Assembly: GCA_945910005.1 (NCBI GenBank)
Contig: OX246744.1
Coordinates: 40,126,774 to 40,190,773, forward strand
Reading direction: 5' to 3'
Length of the DNA stretch: 64,000 nucleotides
Origin: Isoperla grammatica
Taxonomy: Eukaryota; Arthropoda; Insecta; Plecoptera; Perlodidae
Part shown: in pieces, positions 31,666 through 45,200 of the stretch
Position numbering within the stretch: position 1 is the stretch's first letter
Layout: each line of letters begins with the position of its first letter
Position numbers and translations under genes: made by a program
The notes under the pieces: model-generated
Told to the model about the DNA's origin: nothing
What the model saw: only the letters and a program-made list of their open reading frames with translations
Databases searched by the model: none

Positions 31666-33287
31666 AAAAGAGTCGAGGGGAGACTTGGAGATGTTTCGTC
31701 CAACTCTCGGCCTTGATCACTCAGCGTGAGTAGGAAATCTAAACTAAACTTATAGGCCTACCTATGGTGAATTTACATTTCATTGATATAGGGCCTACTA
31801 GAAGGATATAGGCCTACACCACATTCTCTAACATTGATATTATTGTACTCATCACTAATCTAGCTATTTCCACTGCCGAGAGCTACTCACTGGATGAGGA
31901 GAGCTATTGCAGTCTCGTACTTCGTTAGGCGGGGACCAAGCGCAAGTGCGAAGCTCTGCAAGCCAGCGAGCGTGGGGTTTACAGTTACAGTTACACTGAC
32001 GTCAATAACGTTCAGCGAGAAAACTACTGAAATTGCTGCCGTGCGCAGCCGGAATTAAAAAAAAAAAAAATTCTGTGTGTGTGCCCATCGTTCTAAAACA
32101 TGATCATCTGACATATCAAATGTTTTCACAAGGTTAGATACTAAATTCTTGTACACTAACTAGGGATGTCAATACCCAGAATTTTTCGGACCGGGTTCTG
32201 GTCCCCGGGTTACCGGGGTAGAGAAGTAACGGATTATTTACCATGTGGACAAATGACTGGCATAGTTACCAAATAGTGTGTTATGAAAGCATGGCGGGGC
32301 CTTATTAAATTCTCCACTGGGGCCATTTTGAAGATTGGTGGGAGTGTGGAACTCAATACAGGAGTACACTACCTTCCCATATGCATCTTCATTAATGTTC
32401 ACCCCCAGTTAACAGATAATTAAGGTAGTTATGAAATAATGTGATGGAGATATGGTGACAGCTGGTATTATTTTTCAGGTGTTGGCGCGCCGTGTTGCAG
32501 AACTAGATTCTCTGGCCAGATACGATAATCGTCCCCAAGATCACCCAAGTATCGCGTGGGGCGTTCCGCGTTAATCAAAATACAGTACGTAACTACCTAA
32601 CCAATAAATTTGTACGTCACCTACCTTGTCTCTGTACTCGCCGCATAGATTAAGGCTGCTCCACACAGATTTCGAAGACATAATGCATAAGGTTTTAACA
32701 TGTTGTTTTTAGGGCTCTGGTTCACATATAGTTTCGTATCCTTCAAGATAGGCCTAGTGAAGTATATAGTAAAGTATATAGTAGTATATAGAATAGATAA
32801 TAAAGTGAAATACTTTATAACATTTTATCCTCAGTTAAAACATCATTGTGATACAATACAAATTATTTAAAATTTGTATTATCCATAATTAATCATTATA
32901 GCCTTGTTAACAACAAATCCTGCACACCATGCAATGAATTCTAAAGTAATATTAAAGTATTTGGTCCGTTGACTTGAGATTTTAGTAACTTGTTTTAAGA
33001 TTTAAGCGTAAAGTTAAACATTGCCCAACTTTATGACAATGACTTACCCATAAAAACAACGTCTTAAAACTAAACCTTTGTATGAACGCCAGTACGTGTT
33101 TATTATGATCCAACTTTACGACTACGCGTAAAACCTAAAATCTGATGTCTTAAAAATCGGTGTGGCTCAGCCTTTACCTCGCATTTCTATACTTTAGTTA
33201 TTCATCGAATGCCTCTGAACGTTATCAGCATCATACATTGTTGACAATGTCTTGCTGACCAGAGATAGTTAGTTTTAGTTCTTTGTT
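31666..33287. other. Mostly unassigned interval before the satellite
   Basis: Contains a poly-A run (32056-32069) and a hAT-like end, TAGGGATGTCAATACCC, at 32162 with no partner end found. One candidate exon (32479-32574) is listed separately. The rest shows no gene or repeat that I can name. Confidence 0.55.
32479..32574 (+). CDS. Candidate terminal exon of an unidentified gene
   Basis: The acceptor GGTATTATTTTTCAG precedes 32479. Phase 0 gives 31 codons (VLARRVAELDSLARYDNRPQ, then DHPSIAWGVPR) and TAA at 32572-32574. The composition is GC-rich against an AT-rich background. No upstream exon with matching phase was found; a GTGAGT donor at 31725 does not fit. The product is unknown. Confidence 0.35.
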   Translation: MLARRVAELDSLARYDNRPQDHPSIAWGVPR

Positions 33288-36200
33288 GAATGAATCCGTT
33301 GTCTCTATTGCCAGTGTGGGAGTGTGCTTGCATAGATAAGCTCGCGTTATAATGACGTGGCCTAGTGACTATTGCGAAGACTGTTGAAAATCATGGTTTT
33401 AAGAGGGCCTGGGGGGGGGGGGGGGGGTGAATGAATCCGTTGTCTCTGTTGCCAGTGTACGAGCGTGCTTGCATAGATAAGCTCGCGTTATAATGACGTG
33501 GCCTAGTGACTATTGCGAAGACTGTTGATAATCATCGCTTTAGGAGGGCCTGGGGGTGGGGTGAATGAATCCATTGTCTCTGTTGCCAGTGTACGAGCGT
33601 GCTTGCATAGATAAGCTCGCGTTATAATGACGTGGCCTAGTGACTATTGCGAAGACTGTTGATAATCATGGCTTTAGAAGGTGAAGGGGGGTGGTGGGAA
33701 TGAATCCGTTGTCTCTGTTGCCAGTGTACAAGCGTGCCTGCATAGATAAGCTCAGGTTATAATGACGTGGCCTAGTGACTATTGCGAAGACTGTTGATAA
33801 TCATGGCTTTAGAAGGTGAAGGGGGGGGGGGTGAATGAATCCGTTGTCTCTGTTGCCAGTGTACGAGCGTGCTTGCATAGATAAGCTCAGGTTATAATGA
33901 CGTGGCCTAGTGACTATTACGAAGACTGTTGATAATCATGGCTTTAGGTGGTCCTGGGGGGGGGGGGGGGGTTAATGAATCCGTTGTCTCTGTTGCCAGT
34001 GTACGAGCGTGCTTGCATAGATAAGCTCGCATTATAACGATGTGGCCTAGTGACTATTGCGAAGACTGTTGATAATCATGGCTTTAGGTGGTCCTGGGGG
34101 GGGAGGGGGGGTGGGAATGAATCCGTTGTCGCTGTTGCCAGTGTACGAGCGTGCTTGCTAGATGAGCTCGCGTTTTAATGACGTGGCCTAGTGACTATTG
34201 CGAAGACTGTTGATAATCATGGCTTGAGGTGGTCCTGGGGGGGGGGGGGGGGAGGGAATGAATCCGTTGTCTCTGTTGCCAGTGTACGAGCGTGCTTGCA
34301 TAGATAAGCTCGCGTTATAATGACGCGGCCTAGTGACTATTGCGAAGACTGTTGATAATCATGGCTTGAGGTGGTCCTGGGGGGGGGGGGGGGGGGGGGG
34401 AGGGAATGAATCCGTTGTCTCTGTTGCCAGTGTACGAGCGTGCTTGCATAGATAAGCTCGCGTTATAATGACGCGGCCTAGTGACTATTGCGAAGACTGT
34501 TGATAATCATGGCTTTAGGAGGGCCTGGGGGAGGGGGTGAATGAACCCGTTGTCTAAGTTGCCAGTGTACGAGCTTGCTTGCATAGATAAGCTCGCGTTA
34601 TAATGACGCGGCCTAGTGACTATTGCGAAGACTGTTGATAATCATGGCTTTAGGAGGGCCTGGGGGGCCAGTGAATGAATCCGTTGTCTTTGTTGCCAGT
34701 GTACGAGCGTGCTTGCATAGATAAGCTCGCGTTATAATGACGTGGCCTAGTGACTATTGCGAAGACTGTTGATAATCATGGCTTTAGGAGGGCCTGGGGG
34801 GCCAGTGAATGAATCCGTTGTCTCTGTTGCCAGTGTACGAGCGTGCTTGCATAGATAAGCTCGCGTTATAATGACGTGGCCTAGTGACTATTGCGAAGAC
34901 TGTTGATAATCATGGCTTTAGGAGGGCCTGGGGGGGGGGGGGGGTGAATGAATCCGTTGTCTCTGTTGCCAGTGTGCGAGCGTGCTTGCATAGATAAGCT
35001 GGCGTTATAATGACGTGGCCTAGTTACTATTGCGAAGACTGTTGATAATCATGGCTTTAGGAGGGCCTTGGGGGGGGGGGGGGGGGGGGTGAATGAATCT
35101 GTTGTCTCTATTGCCAGTGTGCGAGCGTGCTTGCATAGATAAGCTGGCGTTATAATGACGTGGCCTAGTTACTATTGCGAAGACTGTTGATAATCATGGC
35201 TTTAGGAGGGCCTTGGGGGGGGAGGGGGGGGGTTAATGAATCTGTTGTCTCTATTGCCAGTGTGCGAGCGTGCTTGCATAGATAAGCTGGCGTTATAATG
35301 ACGTGGCCTAGTTACTATTGCGAAGACTGTTGATAATCATGGCTTTAGGAGGGCCTTGGGGGGGGGGGTGAATGAATCCGTTGTCTCTGTTGCCAGTGTA
35401 CGAGCGTGCTTGCATAGATAAGCTCGCGTTATAATGACGTGGCCTAGTTACTATTGCGAAGACTGTTGATAATCATGGCTTTAGGAGGGCCTTGGGGGGG
35501 GGGGGGGGGGGGGGGTGAATGAATCTGTTGTCTCTATTGCCAGTGTGCGAGCGTGCTTGCATAGATAAGCTCGCGTTATAATGACGTGGCCTAGTTACTA
35601 TTGCGAAGACTGTTGATAATCATGGCTTTAGGAGGGCCTTGGGGGGGGGGGTGAATGAATCCCTTGTCTCTGTTGCCAGTGTGCGAGCGTGCTTGCATAG
35701 ATAAGCTGGCGTTATAATGACGTGGCCTAGTTACTATTGCGAAGACTGTTGATAATCATGGCTTTAGGAGGGCCTTGGGGGGGGGGGGGGGGTGAATGAA
35801 TCTGTTGTCTCTATTGCCAGTGTGCGAGCGTGCTTGCATAGATAAGCTCGCGTTATAATGACGTGGCCTAGTTACTATTGCGAAGACTGTTGATAATCAT
35901 GGCTTTAGGAGGGCCTTGGGGGGGGGGGGGGGGGTGAATGAATCTGTTGTCTCTATTGCCAGTGTACGAGCGTGCTTGCATAGATAAGCTCGCGTTATAA
36001 TGACGTGGCCTAGTTACTATTGCGAAGACTGTTGATAATCATGGCTTTAGGAGGGCCTTGGGGGGGGGGGGGGGGGTGAATGAATCTGTTGTCTCTATTG
36101 CCAGTGTGCGAGCGTGCTTGCATAGATAAGCTGGCGTTATAATGACGTGGCCTAGTTACTATTGCGAAGACTGTTGATAATCATGGCTTTAGGAGGGCCT

Positions 36201-39200
36201 TGGGGGGGGGGGGGGGGGTGAATGAATCTGTTGTCTCTATTGCCAGTGTGCGAGCGTGCTTGCATAGATAAGCTGGCGTTATAATGACGTGGCCTAGTTA
36301 CTATTGCGAAGACTGTTGATAATCATGGCTTTAGGAGGGCCTTGGGGGGGGGGGGTGAATGAATCCGTTGTCTCTGTTGCCAGTGTACGAGCGTGCTTGC
36401 ATAGATAAGCTCGCGTTATAATGACGTGGCCTAGTGACTATTGCGAAGACTGTTGATAATCATGGCTTTAGGAGGGCCTGGGGGGCCAGTGAATGAATCC
36501 GTTGTCTCTGTTGCCAGTGTACGAGCGTGCTTGCATAGATAAGCTCGCGTTATAATGACGTGGCCTAGTGACTATTGCGAAGACTGTTGATAATCATGGC
36601 TTTAGGAGGGCCTGGGGGGGGGGGGGGTGAATGAATCCGTTGTCTCTGTTGCCAGTGTGCGAGCGTGCTTGCATAGATAAGCTGGCGTTATAATGACGTG
36701 GCCTAGTTACTATTGCGAAGACTGTTGATAATCATGGCTTTAGGAGGGCCTTGGGGGGGGGGGGGGGGGGGGTGAATGAATCTGTTGTCTCTATTGCCAG
36801 TGTGCGAGCGTGCTTGCATAGATAAGCTGGCGTTATAATGACGTGGCCTAGTTACTATTGCGAAGACTGTTGATAATCATGGCTTTAGGAGGGCCTGGGG
36901 GGGGGGGGTGAATGAATCCGTTGTCTCTATTGCCAGTGTACATGCGTGCTTGCATAGATAAGCTCGCATTATAATGACGTGGCCTAGTGACTATTGCGAA
37001 GACTGTTGATAATCATGGCTTTAGGAGGGCCTAGGGGGGGGGGGGGGGGGGGGTGAATGAATCCGTAGTCTCTGTTGCCAGTGTACGAGCGTGCTTGCAT
37101 AGATAAGCTTGCATTATAACGATGTGGCCTAGTGACTATTGCGAAGACTGTTGATAATCATGGCTTTAGGTGGTCCTTGGGGGGGGGGGGGGGGGGAATG
37201 AATCCGTTGCCTCTGTTGCCAGTGTACGAGCGTGCTTGCATAGATAAGCTCGCGTTATAATGACGCGGCCTAGTGACTATTGCGAAGACTGTTGATAATC
37301 ATGGCTTTAGGTGGTCCTGGGGAGGGGGGGGGGAATGAATCCGTTGTCTCTGTTGCCAGTGTACGAGCGTGCTTGCATAGATAAGCTCGCGTTATAATGA
37401 CGCGGCCTAGTGACTATGGCGAAGACTGTTGATAATCATAACTTTAGGAGGGCCTGGGGGAGGGGGTGAATGAACCCGTTGTCTCTGTTGCCAGTGTACG
37501 AGCGTGCTTGCATAGGAGAGCTCGCGTTATAATGACGCGGCCTAGTGACTATTGCGAAGACTTTTGATAATCATGGCTTTAGGAGGGCCTGGGGGGCCAG
37601 TGAATGAATCCGTTGTCTTTGTTGCCAGTGTACGAGCGTGCTTGCATAGATAAGCTCGCGTTATAATGACGTGGCCTAGTGACTATTGCGAAGACTGTTG
37701 ATAATCATGGCTTTAGGAGGGCCTGGGGGGGGGGGGGGGTGAATGAATCCGTTGTCTCTGTTGCCAGTGTGCGAGCGTGCTTGCATAGATAAGCTCGCGT
37801 TATAATGACATGGCCTAGTGACTATTGCGAAGACTGTTGATAATCATGGCTTTAGGAGGGCCTGGGAGGGGGGGGGGGTGAATGAATCCGTTGTCTCTGT
37901 TGCCAGTGTACGAGCGTGCTTGCATAGATAAGCTCGCGTTATAATGACGTGGCCTAGTGACTATTGCGAAGACTGTTGATAATCATGGCTTTAGGAGGGG
38001 GTGGGGGGGGGGGGGAATGAATCCGTTGTCTCTGTTGCCAGTGTGCGAGCGTGCTTGCATAGATAAGCTCGCGTTATAATGACGTGGCCTAGTGACTATT
38101 GCGAAGACTGTTGATAATCATGGCTTTAGGAGGGCCTGGGGGGTGGGGGGGGGGGGGAATGAATCCGTTGTCTCTGTTGCCAGTGTGCGAGCGTGCTTGC
38201 ATAGATAAGCTCGCGTTATAATGACGTGGCCTAGTGACTATTGCGAAGACTGTTGATAATCATGGCTTTAGGAGGGCCTGGGGGGGGGGGGGGGGGGGTG
38301 AATGAATCTGTTGTCTCTGTTGCCAGTGTATGAGCGTGCTTGCATAGATAAGCTCGCGTTATAATGACGTGGCCTAGTTACTATTGCGAAGACTGTTGAT
38401 AATCATGGCTTTAGGAGGGCCTGGAGGGGGGGGGGGGGGGGGGGTGAATGAATCCGTTGTCTCTGTTGCCAGTGTGCGAGCGTGCTTGCATAGATAAGCT
38501 CGCGTTATAATGACGTGGCCTAGTTACTATTGCGAAGACTGTTGATAATCATGGCTTTAGGAGGGCGTGGGGGGGGGGGGGGGGGTGAATGAATCTGTTG
38601 TCTCTGTTGCCAGTGTACGAGCGTGCTTGCATAGATAAGCTCGCGTTATAACGACGTGGCCTAGTGACTATTGCAAAGGCTGTTGATAATCATAGCTTTA
38701 GGAGGGCCTGGGGGGGGGGGGGGGGGTGAATGAATCCGTTGTCTCTGTTGCCAGTGTACGAGCGTGCTTGCATAGATAAGCTCGCGTTATAACGACGTGG
38801 CCTAGTGACTATTGCGAAGACTGTTGATAATCATAGCTTTAGGAGGGCCTGGGGGGGTTGGGGGGGGTGAATGAATCCGTTGTCTCTGTTGCCAGTGTAC
38901 GAGCGTGCTTGCATAGATAAGCTCGCGTTATAACGACGTGGCCTAGTGACTATTGCGGAGACTGTTGATAATCATGGCTTTAGGAGGGCCTGGGGGGGGG
39001 GGGGGTGAATGAATCTGTTTTCTCTGTTGCCAGTGTACGAGCGTGCTTGCATAGATAAGCTCGCGTTATAACGACGTGGCCTAGTGACTATTGCAAAGGC
39101 TGTTGATAATCATAGCTTTAGGAGGGCCTGGGGCCTGGGGGGGGGGGGGGGGGTGAATGAATCCGTTGTCTCTGTTGCCAGTGTACGAGCGTGCTTGCAT

Positions 39201-42200
39201 AGATAAGCTCGCGTTATAACGACGTGGCCTAGTTACTATTGCGAAGACTGTTGATAATCATGGCTTTAGGAGGGCCTGGGGGGGGGGGGGGGGTGAATGA
39301 ATCCGTTGTCTCTGTTGCCAGTGTGCGAGCGTGCTTGCATAGATAAGCTCGCGTTATAACGACGTGGCCTAGTGACTATTGCAAAGGCTGTTGATAATCA
39401 TAGCTTTAGGAGGGCCTGGGGGGGGGGGGGGGTGAATGAATCCGTTGTCTCTGTTGCCAGTGTACGAGCGTGCTTGCATAGATAAGCTCGCGTTATAACG
39501 ACGTGGCCTAGTGACTATTGCGAAGACTGTTGATAATCATAGCTTTAGGAGGGCCTGGGGGGGGGGGGGGGGGGTGAATGAATCCGTTGTCTCTGTTGCC
39601 AGTGTACGAGCGTGCTTGCATAGATAAGCTCGCGTTATAACGACGTGGCCTAGTGACTATTGCGGAGACTGTTGATAATCATGGCTTTAGGAGGGCCTGG
39701 GGGGGGGGGGGGTGAATGAATCTGTTGTCTCTGTTGCCAGTGTACGAGCGTGCTTGCATAGATAAGCTCGCGTTATAACGACGTGGCCTAGTGACTATTG
39801 CAAAGGCTGTTGATAATCATAGCTTTAGGAGGGCCTGGGGGGGGGGGGGGGGGGGGGGTGCATGAATCCGTTGTCTCTGTTGCCAGTGTGCGAGCGTGCT
39901 TGCATAGATAAGCTCGCGTTATAATGACGTGGCCTAGTGACTATTGCGAAGACTGTTGATAATCATGGCTTTAGGAGGGCCTGGGGGGTGGGGGGGGGGG
40001 GGGGAATGAATCCGTTGTCTCTGTTGCCAGTGTGCGAGCGTGCTTGCATAGATAAGCTCGCGTTATAACGACGTGGCCTAGTGACTATTGCGAAGACTGT
40101 TGATAATCATGGCTTTAGGAGGGCCTGGGGGGTGGGGGGGGGGGTGAATGAATCCGTTGTCTCTGTTGCCAGTGTGCGAGCGTGCTTGCATAGATAAGCT
40201 CGCGTTATAATGACGTGGCCTAGTGACTATTGCGAAGACTGTTGATAATCATGGCTTTAGGTGGTCCTGGGGGGGGAGGGGGGGTGGGAATGAATCCGTT
40301 GTCGCTGTTGCCAGTGTACGAGCGTGCTTGCTAGATGAGCTCGCGTTTTAATGACGTGGCCTAGTGACTATTGCGAAGACTGTTGATAATCATGGCTTGA
40401 GGTGGTCCTGGGGGGGGGGGGGGGAGGGAATGAATCCGTTGTCTCTGTTGCCAGTGTACGAGCGTGCTTGCATAGATAAGCTCGCGTTATAATGACGCGG
40501 CCTAGTGACTATTGCGAAGACTGTTGATAATCATGGCTTGAGGTGGTCCTGGGGGGGGGGGGGGGGGAGGGAATGAATCCGTTGTCTCTGTTGCCAGTGT
40601 ACGAGCGTGCTTGCATAGATAAGCTCGCGTTATAATGACGCGGCCTAGTGACTATTGCGAAGACTGTTGATAATCATGGCTTTAGGAGGGCCTGGGGGAG
40701 GGGGTGAATGAACCCGTTGTCTAAGTTGCCAGTGTACGAGCTTGCTTGCATAGATAAGCTCGCGTTATAATGACGCGGCCTAGTGACTATTGCGAAGACT
40801 GTTGATAATCATGGCTTTAGGAGGGCCTGGGGGGCCAGTGAATGAATCCGTTGTCTTTGTTGCCAGTGTACGAGCGTGCTTGCATAGATAAGCTCGCGTT
40901 ATAATGACGTGGCCTAGTGACTATTGCGAAGACTGTTGATAATCATGGCTTTAGGAGGGCCTGGGGGGCCAGTGAATGAATCCGTTGTCTCTGTTGCCAG
41001 TGTACGAGCGTGCTTGCATAGATAAGCTCGCGTTATAATGACGTGGCCTAGTGACTATTGCGAAGACTGTTGATAATCATGGCTTTAGGAGGGCCTGGGG
41101 GGGTTGGGGTGAATGAATCCGTTGTCTCTGTTGCCAGTGTGCGAGCGTGCTTGCATAGATAAGCTGGCGTTATAATGACGTGGCCTAGTTACTATTGCGA
41201 AGACTGTTGATAATCATGGCTTTAGGAGGGCCTTGGGGGGGGGGGGGGGGGGGGTTAATGAATCTGTTGTCTCTATTGCCAGTGTGCGAGCGTGCTTGCA
41301 TAGATAAGCTGGCGTTATAATGACGTGGCCTAGTTACTATTGCGAAGACTGTTGATAATCATGGCTTTAGGAGGGCCTTGGGGGGGGGGGGTGAATGAAT
41401 CCGTTGTCTCTGTTGCCAGTGTACGAGCGTGCTTGCATAGATAAGCTCGCGTTATAATGACGTGGCCTAGTTACTATTGCGAAGACTGTTGATAATCATG
41501 GCTTTAGGAGGGCCTTGGGGGGGGGGGGGGGGGGTGAATGAATCTGTTGTCTCTATTGCCAGTGTGCGAGCGTGCTTGCATAGATAAGCTCGCGTTATAA
41601 TGACGTGGCCTAGTTACTATTGCGAAGACTGTTGATAATCATGGCTTTAGGAGGGCCTTGGGGGGGGGGGTGAATGAATCCCTTGTCTCTGTTGCCAGTG
41701 TGCGAGCGTGCTTGCATAGATAAGCTGGCGTTATAATGACGTGGCCTAGTTACTATTGCGAAGACTGTTGATAATCATGGCTTTAGGAGGGCCTTGGGGG
41801 GGGGGGGGGTGAATGAATCTGTTGTCTCTATTGCCAGTGTGCGAGCGTGCTTGCATAGATAAGCTCGCGTTATAATGACGTGGCCTAGTTACTATTGCGA
41901 AGACTGTTGATAATCATGGCTTTAGGAGGGCCTTGGGGGGGGGGGGGGGTGAATGAATCTGTTGTCTCTATTGCCAGTGTACGAGCGTGCTTGCATAGAT
42001 AAGCTCGCGTTATAATGACGTGGCCTAGTTACTATTGCGAAGACTGTTGATAATCATGGCTTTAGGAGGGCCTTGGGGGGGGGGGGGGGGGTGAATGAAT
42101 CTGTTGTCTCTATTGCCAGTGTGCGAGCGTGCTTGCATAGATAAGCTGGCGTTATAATGACGTGGCCTAGTTACTATTGCGAAGACTGTTGATAATCATG

Positions 42201-45200
42201 GCTTTAGGAGGGCCTTGGGGGGGGGGGGGGGGGTGAATGAATCTGTTGTCTCTATTGCCAGTGTGCGAGCGTGCTTGCATAGATAAGCTGGCGTTATAAT
42301 GACGTGGCCTAGTTACTATTGCGAAGACTGTTGATAATCATGGCTTTAGGAGGGCCTTGGGGGGGGGGGGGTGAATGAATCCGTTGTCTCTGTTGCCAGT
42401 GTACGAGCGTGCTTGCATAGATAAGCTCGCGTTATAATGACGTGGCCTAGTGACTATTGCGAAGACTGTTGATAATCATGGCTTTAGGAGGGCCTGGGGG
42501 GCCAGTGAATGAATCCGTTGTCTCTGTTGCCAGTGTACGAGCGTGCTTGCATAGATAAGCTCGCGTTATAATGACGTGGCCTAGTGACTATTGCGAAGAC
42601 TGTTGATAATCATGGCTTTAGGAGGGCCTGGGGGGGGGGGGGGTGAATGAATCCGTTGTCTCTGTTGCCAGTGTGCGAGCGTGCTTGCATAGATAAGCTG
42701 GCGTTATAATGACGTGGCCTAGTGACTATTGCGAAGACTGTTGATAATCATGGCTTTAGGAGGGCCTGGGGGGGGGGGGGGTGAATGAATCCGTTGTCTC
42801 TGTTGCCAGTGTGCGAGCGTGCTTGCATAGATAAGCTCGCGTTATAATGACGTGGCCTAGTGACTATTGCGAAGACTGTTGATAATCATGGCTTTAGGAG
42901 GGCCTGGGAGGGGGGGGGGGGGTGAATGAATCCGTTGTCTCTGTTGCCAGTGTGCGAGCGTGCTTGCATAGATAAGCTCGCGTTATAATGACGTGGCCTA
43001 GTGACTATTGCGAAGACTGTTGATAATCATGGCTTTAGGAGGGCCTGGGGGGTGGGGGGGGGGGGAATGAATCCGTTGTCTCTGTTGCCAGTGTGCGAGC
43101 GTGCTTGCATAGATAAGCTCGCGTTATAATGACGTGGCCTAGTGACTATTGCGAAGACTGTTGATAATCATGGCTTTAGGAGGGCCTGGGGGGTGGGGGG
43201 GGGGGGGGAATGAATCCGTTGTCTCTGTTGCCAGTGTGCGAGCGTGCTTGCATAGATAAGCTCGCGTTATAATGACGTGGCCTAGTGACTATTGCGAAGA
43301 CTGTTGATAATCATGGCTTTAGGAGGGCCTGGGGGGGGGGGGGGGGGGTGAATGAATCTGTTGTCTCTGTTGCCAGTGTATGAGCGTGCTTGCATAGATA
43401 AGCTCGCGTTATAATGACGTGGCCTAGTTACTATTGCGAAGACTGTTGATAATCATGGCTTACGGAGGGCCTGGAGGGGGGGGGGGGGGGGGTGAATGAA
43501 TCCGTTGTCTCTGTTGCCAGTGTGCGAGCGTGCTTGCATAGATAAGCTCGCGTTATAATGACGTGGCCTAGTTACTATTGCGAAGACTGTTGATAATCAT
43601 GGCTTTAGGAGGGCGTGGGGGGGGGGGGGGGTGAATGAATCTGTTGTCTCTGTTGCCAGTGTACGAGCGTGCTTGCATAGATAAGCTCGCGTTATAACGA
43701 CGTGGCCTAGTGACTATTGCAAAGGCTGTTGATAATCATAGCTTTAGGAGGGCCTGGGGGGGGGGGGGGGGGGTGAATGAATCCGTTGTCTCTGTTGCCA
43801 GTGTACGAGCGTGCTTGCATAGATAAGCTCGCGTTATAACGACGTGGCCTAGTGACTATTGCGAAGACTGTTGATAATCATAGCTTTAGGAGGGCCTGGG
43901 GGGGTTGGGGGGGGTGAATGAATCCGTTGTCTCTGTTGCCAGTGTACGAGCGTGCTTGCATAGATAAGCTCGCGTTATAACGACGTGGCCTAGTGACTAT
44001 TGCGGAGACTGTTGATAATCATGGCTTTAGGAGGGCCTGGGGGGGGGGGGGGGTGAATGAATCTGTTGTCTCTGTTGCCAGTGTACGAGCGTGCTTGCAT
44101 AGATAAGCTCGCGTTATAACGACGTGGCCTAGTGACTATTGCAAAGGCTGTTGATAATCATAGCTTTAGGAGGGCCTGGGGGGGTGGGGGGGGTGAATGA
44201 ATCCGTTGTCTCTGTTGCCAGTGTACGAGCGTGCTTGCATAGATAAGCTCGCGTTATAACGACGTGGCCTAGTGACTATTGCGGAGACTGTTGATAATCA
44301 TGGCTTTAGGAGGGCCTGGGGGGGGGGGGGGTGAATGAATCTGTTGTCTCTGTTGCCAGTGTACGAGCGTGCTTGCATAGATAAGCTCGCGTTATAACGA
44401 CGTGGCCTAGTGACTATTGCAAAGGCTGTTGATAATCATAGCTTTAGGAGGGCCTGGGGGGGGGGGGGGGGGGTGAATGAATCCGTTGTCTCTGTTGCCA
44501 GTGTGCGAGCGTGCTTGCATAGATAAGCTCGCGTTATAACGACGTGGCCTAGTGACTATTGCGAAGACTGTTGATAATCATAGCTTTAGGAGGGCCTGGG
44601 GGGGGGGGGGGGTGAATGAATCCGTTGTCTCTGTTGCCAGTGTACGAGCGTGCTTGCATAGATAAGCTCGCGTTATAACGACGTGGCCTAGTGACTATTG
44701 CGGAGACTGTTGATAATCATGGCTTTAGGAGGGCCTGGGGGGGGGGGGGGGTGAATGAATCTGTTGTCTCTGTTGCCAGTGTACGAGCGTGCTTGCATAG
44801 ATAAGCTCGCGTTATAACGACGTGGCCTAGTGACTATTGCAAAGGCTGTTGATAATCATAGCTTTAGGAGGGCCTGGGGGGGGGGGGGGGGGGGGGTGAA
44901 TGAATCCGTTGTCTCTGTTGCCAGTGTGCGAGCGTGCTTGCATAGATAAGCTCGCGTTATAATGACGTGGCCTAGTGACTATTGCGAAGACTGTTGATAA
45001 TCATGGCTTTAGGAGGGCCTGGGGGGTGGGGGGGGGGGGGGGAATGAATCCGTTGTCTCTGTTGCCAGTGTGCGAGCGTGCTTGCATAGATAAGCTCGCG
45101 TTATAATGACGTGGCCTAGTGACTATTGCGAAGACTGTTGATAATCATGGCTTTAGGAGGGCCTGGGGGGTGGGGGGGGGGGGGGAATGAATCCGTTGTC

